In this document: positions 47,223 to 59,200 of the stretch, one piece after another
How positions within the stretch are numbered: the first letter of the stretch is position 1
Layout: each line of letters starts with the position of its first letter
From: Brachypterus glaber
Taxonomy: Eukaryota > Arthropoda > Insecta > Coleoptera > Kateretidae
Assembly: GCA_958510825.1 (NCBI GenBank)
Contig: OY294047.1
Span: forward strand, 2,852,001-2,916,000
Direction of reading: 5' to 3'
Length of the DNA stretch: 64,000 bases
The notes under the pieces: model-generated
Seen by the model: the letters and a program-made list of their open reading frames with translations, nothing else
The model's database searches: none
What the model was told of the DNA's origin: nothing
Translations under genes and position numbers: made by a program

Positions 47223-50200
47223 CAATTTGTTTAGAAAATATCAATGAAAGTGAGCGCGTTTAGGAACATTTAAAAAAAAAAAACAAAAAAAAAAGTGCAA
47301 CATCACTTTGTTTCCGGATTACAGGGAAAAATATATTTAAATTCATATCTGATTAGTCATTCTTATCATCCTTGATAAGTAGGTGTGAGTGAGACATGAA
47401 GCGAAATAACTAACATAATTTCCCGTTAGGTCGTTTTTCATTTAAAATTTGTCCAAAAAATATAATATAGGACAAAAATATACTACAAATGAGACAATAA
47501 TTATAATTATTGTCTCATAAAAAGTCGCCAACATCTGGTCTTAGATAATATTGTAAAACTTATCTCTTTTTTCACCTCAAATCAATCGCAGTTCTTGGGA
47601 TCTTCTTAAAAAAAATCTATGTTTAACTAAAACTAGAAGTGATTTTGTACAAGCATATCCATACACTAATTTTGAAAATTTATCGTATTTTTTTTTGTAG
47701 GTAATCCCGTGCACGCGTCTTTCAGTTAAAAAAAGATCACCTATATTTGAGCGATATGGAAAATCTGAATTCTTTTGTCGGGAAAATGGAACAAGCTGCC
47801 GTTTTTATAAACAAGTTTTTGGCGCAGTCGGTAAAATGGTAGTCGTTCGACAAAAAAACACAATTGCTGATTTGGCGCACTCACATCTCTACTTCTTTAC
47901 ATCTCTGCTCTTTCACATCTCTATTCTTTTACTTATCTACTCGTTTATTTGACGTCTTTTATTAGTACAGACTGTATATATGTCATAATTTTTAATTTGT
48001 TAGGTTAAGAAAATAGTATGACAATGTCATTATAAATAAAATACGACATACAGGGTGTATTTGAAATAGCGTAGGAAATTTTAACAGGTGATTCTACATG
48101 ATAAAATATGACAAAAAGTTCCTATAAACATATGTCTAAAAATGCGCCCCTTTGAAATTGGCTAAAAAAAATCGGTTTTTATTTAATAACTCAGGAACCC
48201 TTTGAGATATGTTAACGAGGTTTTGCACGTGAATTAATCATAATAAGGCCCATCTTTGTATGTCATTTTCACGTACTTATTTAAACCAGGGGTGTGCGAA
48301 ACGGGGGGGCCTTATCAGTTTTTTGTCCCAAACTTTTTTCTGTGTAACTTTTTTGCAATTTTATTTTTGAAATATGATTCCTCAGGTCAAAATACATAAA
48401 AAAGGTACTCTTGTTGTAATACTGTAGGATTAACCGTTTTCGAGAAGAGTTCATTTGAAGGTGAAATTTCACGGTTCGAGGACGAAAAATTAAATACTAA
48501 AATGTCGAAAACCAAAATTTTAATGATACAATGTAATTCTACATCAAAAACTAAGAAAAAAAGTTTCCATACATGTAGGTCGAAAAAACGCTTTTAAAGC
48601 TACCATAGCCCTTTAAAAATGGTGCATATTTAGGAGACTATAGCTCCATTAGGATTGATTTTTGGAAGTACCTGTATATGAGGTTTTTTTCTTAGTTTTT
48701 AATGTACATTCGCCCTGCATCATTAAAATTTTGGTTTTCAACATTTTAGTATTTAATTTTTCGTCCTCGAACCGTGGAATTTCACCTTCAAATGAATTTT
48801 TCTCGAAAACGGTTAATCCTACAGTATTACAACAAGAGTACAGAAAAAAGTTTGGGACAAAAAACTGATAAGCCCCCCCCCGTTTCGCACACCCCTGGTT
48901 GAAGTAAGTACATGAAAATATCACATAAAAAGGGGTCTTGGTAGGATTAGTTGACGTGCAAAACTTCGTTGATATATCTCAAAGGGTTCCTGAGTTATTA
49001 ATTAAAAACCGATTTTTTTAGCCACTTTCAAAGGGGCGTAGCTCCCTTATGACGCATTTTTAGACATATGTTTATAGGAACTTTTTGTCATATTTTATGA
49101 TGTAGAATTATCTGTTAAAATTTCCGACGCTATTTCAAATACAGCGTGTATATACAGTGTGTACTAATAAAAATAATTAAATTTATATACAGAGACGTGA
49201 AATAAACGAGAATAGTAAAGATGTGAAAGAGCAGAGATGTAAAAGAGTAGAGATGTGAGTGCCGATTTTTTTTTTGAAGTCTCCTTGAGAGTCTCTCCAA
49301 ACCACCAGTAGATTTTGTCTAAATTAAATTCTTAAATTGTGTTCTCATCCCCCTAACTTTTTTTCTCGATGCGTCGCGACCAACGAACTAATAACTCTTC
49401 TCTCTAAGAAGAGTTATTAGTTCTTTGGTCGCGACGCCTGAGCATATTCCCGCATATAAGGTTAACATTTTCTTAAAAATATTCTTTTATTATTAATAAA
49501 ATAAAAAGAAATTAAAAAAAATTGTCAATCATATATGCATATACATGTAGGTATATTATACCCATTGTTAGAACTGATAATGAATTTTATATGTATATAT
49601 CTCACTAGATAGAATAATATATAATACGAGTAAATAAAACAACAATGCTATATTCCCAGAAATATTTATCAAACAAAGACCATCCAAATAATGATCTTGT
49701 GTTAGTTGTCTAAAAATAAATATTTTAATAATAATAACTTAATGTTAAAGTTTAATTAAGACAGGAAAACATAATTTGCAATATAAATTTTAATATTACA
49801 AATATAATTATTATAATTATACCGGCCCCCCAAAAAAAATAACGCCATTACTATGTACTGTATTTTTCTTACATTTTTGGGCCCTGAGAACGAATTTGAC
49901 AGTGAAAAACTCCCAGACCCCTCGACTTTTTCAAAAAACTGCAATAAAGAATATTGGGCGAGCAATATCTTCAAAATTCTCAATCACCCTCCGAAACTTT
50001 TGAACAGTATATCGAGAACTAAAACATATACAAAATTCAGCCAAACCCGACTGAAACCACTTTTTCAGAAGAAGGGAGCAAGGTGATTTGGGGGTCAGCG
50101 AGTTTTTTCATTGTAAAATTTGTTTTCAGCGCCCAAAAATACGTAAGAAAAATCGAAGTGGCTATTTTCATAGTCTCGTTAATAGTAAATGAATTTATTT

Positions 50201-53200
50201 TTTTGTGAGCCTGTGTTATTTATTTCGGTAATTATTACTATTAAAGTATTATACTAACATAATATGCAAAGAACAGGATATTATCGTCCAGAATCCTGAA
50301 TTATCCGGGCTGGATCAATATATTGAACATAATAAGCCCAATATTGTTTTAGATTTGAATTCAATGTTGTTTTGATAATGGACTATTATTCTGGAACATT
50401 TGGTTAATAACGATGATGATAATAATAACTAATATTTATCTTCATGTCACTAGCTAAGTAAATATAAATAAAATTATCTTGATATACAATTATGAGGTTT
50501 TTATGCTCGTTTTTACGCTAGAAAGTGATTTTAAAATTGAATACCTTAGAGCTCTTTTAGCTGACCTTCTCAGTGCCATACCAAACGTATTTTTTTATTT
50601 TTAAACATGAATGTATTTTCCGTGTTGGGTTTGTTTTTAAGCTACTAAGTAGGCTAAGTACTAAGTAGCCGCTACTTTATTTATAAAAATATATTTACAA
50701 CTCAAACGCTACCCCAAACTTGGAGAATCTACCCGATTTAAAAAGGGTAACGTGGCTAGTTTATAACAATAGTTATTTAAAGTACTAGTGGGTAAAGTAA
50801 GATATTGCCCATGAGAAAATTACCTGCGAGGCGTCAGCCAAGCAGGTTCATTTTCGAGAGGGCAATATCGGTTTACCCATGAGTGCCATACAAGGTTTTA
50901 TCCAATAAATAGCTTAGGAATTCATATTTTTATTAAAAATTTTAATGACATTTACAAGAAAATAATTTGACAAGTGACAGTTGAGTGGGTAAAATAAATA
51001 ATTATCCACTCAATAAAGTAAAAGCCACGCGGGGGTTATTATTGAGTTTATCTATTTAAAATAAAGCTGGTAATTGTCTTATTATCTGTATGTATTGGAT
51101 AAATAAATTTATTTATATATATTTATATAGTCCAGTCAAATAAGAAATGTAAATTGCAATAAATGTACACGGACTGATATTTTAAAGGGTAGTAGTGGAT
51201 GGTAACAGAACACTCCTGTTGGTTGACCATCGGCAAATAACTTTTTACAATAGGTTTTATTTATCAAGTATCTAGCTCACTAACGTATTTTTTTTTCAAC
51301 GCAGAAGCCCACCATAGTGTGTATACAATGTGTATTAATCAACACAGAACACCCACCAATCAAGTTAATCAAGTGACCGGCAAAGTCGCCCGATCTAAAA
51401 CCACGCAACTGCACCACGCGGCGTCTAAATGCACCTCTGTCCTTACTTTATTTTGCGTGAAAGCGCGTTTGCTAAAAAATGGAGAGCGCCGAGGGAAATC
51501 TACGTTCCAGACGCGAATAATTAAATTTAGAATGTCGACACTCACCGCCAGTCTAGGTTTTTCTAGATACTCAAAAATTTGTATTTTGGCTGCTATTATT
51601 TCTCGATCACGTCATTGCCACGTAATTGACGCTATAGGATAAATTCGCCGATAGAATACATAACCGATATATCCCTAGTGTATATAACTTAATCGGATAA
51701 GTGACAAGTTTAGCCATATGTTTACAAACATTTGGCAATAATATGCTGCATATTATGCAGTGCATAAGTCAGTGTTGATAAATTAAATATAGTACAAGAT
51801 CGTATTAAATTTATGTATTGTCAACCAATATAGTTAGAATCGGTAACTATCAATTATGATTGATAATAATAATATTAGTAATAAAATAGCGAATAAATTG
51901 GTCTTTCGAGCCAGATTTGAACTAGTAAATTTAAGCACTCATTAGTATAGACAACTTTTGTAGGAACGCTCAGGGACAAAGCTTTTTTTTCTGAGGGTGT
52001 TTTTATTTGTTTTGTTAGGGGCGCCAAACTTTGATTGAAAATTTTTATTTTGGAAAGGAAAAAAAAAATAAACAAATTTAATAGGTGGGGCCCCAGTAGG
52101 CTAGAAATCTCACTAGCCTTGGGCTTCCCAGTCCGACACTACATATGTCTAATTTATTATTTATTTTAAGTTCGATATTTAACAAAAGATTCATGAAAAG
52201 CCTCAAAAAAGCATTATTTAACTTTTTGTAAACATGGCGAATTTGAGTCATGAATTACATTATTTTATTATTAATAATACAATGGATAAGCATAAAAAAA
52301 TAATATTTTTGCAATCGTTGCAGAAATTTACATTAATATAATTAATAACACGAGCAAACACGTTAAGGTTAATATCATTTGATTAAATAAAAGTGATTTT
52401 TTAAAATAAGATTAATAGTCGACGCATCTACCGGTATAATTATGTTAATTCACTATCTAAGAGTTTTTGAATAACGAACTAATAACTCTTCTCTCTAGAA
52501 TAGGCATTTCATTTGTAAAAACTGACAAAAACGTAGCCAACATATACATTTGTCTGTCTTACACGCACAGCTTTGTTCTAACAGAGACAACAATAACAGT
52601 TACTGGTAATTGGTATTGTTCAGGCCTGAATATACCTACTATTTGTTTACAAACAAACCGAGATGTTGGCGATACTTTATATTGACGGTATGCGCATTCT
52701 AGAGAGAAGAGTTGTTAGTTCGTTGATTAGTCCTTAACAATTTACCGTAACTTTTTCCAGCAGAATAATTACACGGCCCACAAAACAACAAAAAAGTACC
52801 CTGAACGAGACAGGTTTTTTCTTATGTATTTTTTATCGCTGAATCCAAATCCGAAGTCAGATTAAGGTGTTTCGCAGTGATTTTTCGAGAAAATAGTAAA
52901 AAAACATTATTTTTTATGGTTTTTGTATGGTTTTTTGGAATTAAAAAAAAAAACGGAAAATGATAAAAGATAAAGAGCATTTAATTCAAAACGTATATAT
53001 AGGTATACAATATATTATCAGTCATCGGCGAATTTCCAGTGCTCGCATAGGCGCCGCGTCGATTCTAGCGTTGGCGCGAGGTTTTAAATATTTACATTTT
53101 TATTTCTTTTTATCTTGATTTTTTTTAATGATTCCATTTAAACGAGGTGGGGAAAAAAGTTATCGATAAACAAAAATTAAAAACTTTCGTATTCTTAAAA

Positions 53201-56200
53201 AAAAAATCGAATATCGGTTTTTTCTTCGAAAAACACCGATATATATACATATTTATAGTTAATATGTATAGTCAATATTGTTGTGTGTAACAAATTAGTC
53301 GTCAAATGTTTCGATTTAGTGACTTTTATAAAAATTTCCCTCATAATTCGGCAAAATTATTCCGTAAGCCTATGTTTCTGTGTTTATTTTCAACGTTGAT
53401 GAGTCATAACTGAGTTTATTCCGATTACTGTATATTATACATGTTTTCCAGAGCCACTTAATAAAATCCTTGGCGCCATTTTTGGATATAAGTAAACAAA
53501 ACTTAATGCAGTGTATTATGTTAGGTATTTAAGCGTATCTAATTGTAAGATAAATAACCAATATCAGAATCATGTACATGAAAAATATAAAGTTTAAATA
53601 TTTTTTTTACATTTTAACGTTTATAAACCACATCCAATAAGTGCCTATTCACAAGCTCGCATAAGAATGCGATGCCGTGATTGGCTTGATGGGCCGCCAT
53701 GTATCTTGTAAGCCAATCACGGCATCGCATTCTTATGTTTTATGTTCTTATGCAAGCTTGTGGTTATGCTTCTTTAGACCGCACTGTATTTTGATGTAGA
53801 ATCGCCCCTAACATTCATTAGTAATTAATTATTACCCTTTCAGGGTCTCACATGCTATGTTTAAAATCCCTTCGATTTTTAAAATTTCTCTTTCGTAATT
53901 TTTGACTTTCCAGAAAGATAACTTTTCTGTAAACTTTTCTGTCTTTTTTTTTTAACGAGTGGTGCATGCAGAAGGTACGTTTACCGTTCTAGTTGCCACG
54001 ATAGAAAACATAAAATGAGAAACAACATAATGATATTAAATCTCACCTGTAAAATTAAAAAAAAAATGTTTCGACAACTAAACAGGTTTTTACTTGTACT
54101 TAGCCTACATTAAAATAATTAATATTCTTGTTTAAAAGTCATGTATGCACCGATTTAAGGTAAGGACACTAGATCCAAAGCCGTATCCATGGGGCGGATT
54201 GGAGAGTTACCCCCATCACATTGAGAAAGTTGGTAAAATAAAGGAAAATTTGGGAAGTTTCAAATTCTTCATCAAAATGTTGGGGGAAATTAAGCTGATG
54301 GGCTTTCTGGGAAGAACAGTAATTCTTCAATCTAAAAGTTGTAAAAATTGAACCTTACCCCGTTAAGGGGTTATATACCTACTGGCTCGGGAAAATTAAG
54401 GTTTTTTATTGATTTTTTTCAGGTATGTAATGAAAACTTTATTCAAACGACCTACAAAATGCCGAATAGTACCTGTTTTGATGTGTTTGTGAAAAAAGTT
54501 TTATTGCAAAATTCGGAAAATTGTGGAAACCATGGCCTCAACAAAAGTCGTAAGATGCAGGGATTCAAAATACAAAAGTTGTATATTTCACCAAAAATGT
54601 GAGAACACGTGCAAAGCTTATTTTTACCTTTTTTTTTCTTAGTCATCAAAATTTTGGTTAGGGGAAAAAACTGTCACGGACTTTTTTTCTGGAGTTTTAT
54701 TTTTAGGCTAAAAATGTTGTAATTTTTGACCTTACCCCCCCCCCACCAAATCTTCGCTACGGCCCTGGTTTTATATTATGTATTATGGTTATGCGAGCCT
54801 CCGGATAGCACAAACGGACTAGAAGACAAAAAAACACTATTGTAGTTAAAGACATTGCGACTCGCAAGTTGCGAGTCATATTTGGTTAGGTTATTGTAAC
54901 CCGAGGTGGTTGGATGGTTACGCTATTGATCTGGTTGTTTTTTTTTTCACGTGCAATCATTTAATTTTTAAAACTATGCTCGTCAAATAAAATTAACAAT
55001 TAAGTGGACTACAGGCTGAGGCCTTGGCACAGAACTGCAATGAATGGAGAATTTGAACAATTACAATCAAAGACAGGTATGTTCAAAAAATTTCAATCCT
55101 TGTTTATTAGGAAAATTATACAGATACATTATTTACCTACATAAAATAATCAGGGCCGTAGCGAAAAAGCTTTGTCCGTGACAGTTTTTACCCCTAACCA
55201 AAATTTTGATAATTAAAAAAAAGTCCTCACTTTTTGGTGAAATGGTGAAATAGTGAAATATACAACTTTTGTATTTTGAATCCCTGCAATATACGTTTTT
55301 TTTTTTTTTTGGAATATACATCTTTTGTATTTTGAATCCATAAAATATACAACTTATTTTGTTTGTATCAATAAAATATACAACTTTTCAACATGGCTAG
55401 GGGGGACGCTGTCCCCCCCCCTCCTACAGCTACGGCCCTGAATATAATTATAATATATTCCCATTGTCAATCCCTTAAGCAACGAACTAAGAACTCTTCT
55501 CTCTAGAATACGCATATCGTTAATATAAAGTATCGCCAACATCTCGGTTTGTTTGTAAACAAATAGTAGGTATATTCAGGCCTGAACAATAACCAATTAC
55601 CAGTAATTGGTATTGTTGTCTCTGTTATAACAAATATGTGCGAGTAAGACAGAAAAATGTATATGTTGGCTACGTTTTTGTCAGTTTTTACAAATGAAAT
55701 GCCTATTCTAGAGAGAAGAGTTATTAGTTCGTTATTAGCGATCGAGAATGTGAATTTGCCCAACAGATGGCACCATCTAGAATCTAGCCGAATCAGCTGC
55801 CAGATTTACCAACAGAAAACTATTATTACATGTAAAAATCGTGTATACACCTAAATTAGTAGAAATCGTACCAGAAAGTTTTATTTTACTTCCAACTTTC
55901 GGGTCCGGTTTTCACTAATTTGTGTAATACGTATCTCATTTTAAGGCAGTTCTCCATCTCCATCAGGCAGCACCACTGAAAAACGGTGAACAGCCGTTTC
56001 GTCCAACCTGGGCTCATCAGCACAGTGCGACAGAATTGTATTTAATCAAAATTAAAACTAGTTTGGCATAAATTATAATAATTTTTATCAATGTTAATTA
56101 GATATACGACAAATGTTTGTTTAAATCATTGACACGCTAGTACATAACAGCATTCAAGTTTAATTCAAATCGTTTATTCAATTTAACTTAATATGTTGAA

Positions 56201-59200
56201 ATTAAACTGAATCATCTTAAGGATATTGTTTTAAATGGTATAAAGCACCTTTAACTTTTTTTTTGAAGTAATAGAGAGTCTGGAGTCTGGATCATACGGC
56301 CGAAAGTTGTACGGACGAAGAAATGCTTTTACCCCCTCTACTGTATTCTCCAGAGGTTCTCAATATTTGATTAAAACAATGAATTTCTTATGCATATTGT
56401 TACACCAGACGAGCATTTATTATTTAATTAGCTAAAGCTAAACTATTTAGCCTAAATATAATCATATTTGATTCTTAAAATATATCGCCTTCTAAATTCT
56501 GAAATATCGTATCTGAAAAATGCCTCCCATTAAAAAAAAAAACACCAAACCAGCAAACTACCAAACCAAACCATTTTTAACGTAAACCAACGCCTCCCAT
56601 TAAAAAAAAAACACACCAAACCAGGAAACTACCAAACCAAACCATTGTTAACGTAAACCAACGCCTCCCATTAAAAAAAAAACACCAAACCAGCAAACTA
56701 CCAAACCAAACCATTGTTAACGTAAACCAACGCCTCCCATTAAAAAAAAACACCAAACCAGCAAACTACCAAACCAAACCATTGTTAACGTAAACCAACG
56801 CCTCCCATTAAAAAAAAAACACCAAACCAGCAAACTACCAAACCAAACCATTGTTAACGTAAACCAACGCCTCCCATTAAAAAAAACACCAAACCAGCAA
56901 ACTACCAAACCAAACCATTGTTAACGTAAACCAACGCCTCCCATTAAAAAAAAAACACCAAACCAGCAAACTACCAAACTAAACCATTGTTAACGTTTAC
57001 GTTAAAAAAAACATTAACCAGAAATTCGTGAGTATTTTAACAATTTTTTGTTATAAAAATTTCAACAATTATTTTATTATATTTATTAATTTTCAGAAAA
57101 TAAATATTAATAAGGAATGTAATATTCCTTTTCCAAATTTCAATTTGATATCTTCTTTAAAAGTTGCAGACAATGAAATATTTTATAAAAATAAACCCAG
57201 TGCAAAAATACAAATGAATAAAATTTAGCTGTATAGTATGTATGTCATACATGATTTAAATAATAAATCCTTCATACGAGTATAATATTAAATAAATATT
57301 TAAAATAAGTATACGCAAATAATTTACGTTGATTACTTTATAAGTATTACAAACTTTTTTATGATATCTACGTTAAATGATAAAAAAGATAACGTATCAC
57401 GTGACAATTTTATAATGAATTTAATAGGAGTTGTGTAACACAACCAGGGATGGGCCGCGTATAAAAGATTGGGGGGCAGGGCACCATATTTTGTCAAGTG
57501 GCGAAAAATTTTGCTAACTCGTCTAAAACTTTGCAACTGCCACAAATTTTTTTTTTTCAATAAAACTGATGACTAAAAAAACATTTTTTTTAAAGTCACT
57601 AATTTCCCAACTTGAAATTGAGAAACTTCCCAACTTAAAAAAAAAGCTTTACCCCTGACGAAAAAAATTTTCCCAACTGGCGGAATTTACTAACAAATTT
57701 CCCTCAATTTTCCCAAATTTACCACTCAATTTACGAAATTTGCCACTCATTTTACCAACTGAACAGTGGATTTTCCCAACTGGAGCGTGTTTGCCGACTG
57801 GCCTTCAATTTTGCCGACTCATCTGCTGAATTTGCCACTGGGTCATTTCATCGAGAGGTATCACACCCCCCTAGGAACGCCCCTGGGAAAACCGTCTGGA
57901 TAACATAGGTTCCGGCTTAGAATAGTATATTCTTACTAGTATGGAATAGACAATATTTCGCGCGAGCCGGTAGGCGAGTATGACGGTCCCGCGAGCGTGG
58001 AATGACTATTCCATACGTGTTGTAGACTATACTTTTTCTTCGACTGCAAATATGAAACACTGTATGGATTTAAACTGCGGATAAGGTTAAAAACCATGTT
58101 TTTTGTGACTCGATATTGTAAATGCAACAAAACACATATTTTTAAATAAAGCAATTAATGTTATTTAAGAATTTTATCAAATCAGTAGTTAAAAAAGATT
58201 TTTATTTAATTTTAGCATATATTTACAAATTATAATGCAAAAATTGAAGGTTATGTCAAATTGTTGTGACATATCAGGTTTAAATATTTAACAATAGATG
58301 GAACAGTTTTAATTTTTTGAACTAAATTGATAAAAAACTGGTCAAATATTAAGAAAAACTAATAAAATTTATGTAATTTTAACGCAAAACTTTAAACTGC
58401 ATTAAATTATTCAATATTTCATGGTAAAATATATATATTTTTGCTAATTTTGCTACAATTTTCCTTACTTTTATAAACAAGAGATGGCACTACATGTGCT
58501 CATTCTAACACTTGATATGGAATAATCATACCGTAGCTAGAATGGATTCATTCTGTGTTTGAAAAGTGTGTGTATTTGCTTACATTCTAAAGCAGTCGTA
58601 GAAAAAGGTTGTACTGTACGTAATTTAAGATTTTCGGGGCGGGAGACGACCGGAATTGCATAAATCTGCCGCTGGTCTTTTCCCGTCCCGAAAAGGTTAA
58701 TATTTTAATAAATTTTGTATTACAGTACATTGTAATCCAGGCTTTTTTGTATAATACAGATGTTTTGTTACCAAAATGTTAACCTTTGGCATTGAGTGGT
58801 AATAATTACTACTCGATGCTAAGCATTCCATTATTAATTCACATATGTATTATATTAAAAATAATTTGTGATGATCCATATATATTTTTTTTTACCATTC
58901 CATATCATAATATGAAATGGTAAAAGCGCTTTTAAAGAGAAAAGTTCTTCCCGAAACTAAAAACACATTTTTCTAAATTCTAAATTTTGTGTTATGACAC
59001 GGTTCTGTAACGGGTGCGATATGACTGGTACTCTTTAGCTAGTTAGGGGCCGTCCATAAAAGACGTCCGCAGATGGGGGGGGGGGTTACCAAAATCGGAC
59101 AAGGAGAGGGAGGGTCAAGCCATTTTCGGAAGTCCACTTTTCCAAATTCAATAATGATAAAAAAGTGAAAATCTGAAAAAAAGGGGGACGTCCTTTAGAG

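Noticed and set aside
52467..52685. 72-codon frame shared by family B copies
   Set aside because: Part of a 250-bp MITE; changes between copies are not biased to third positions and the frame includes TIR sequence.
56717..56908. Trp/Phe-rich repeated protein frame
   Set aside because: Simple translation of the 70-bp minisatellite; A-run length changes shift the frame between units.
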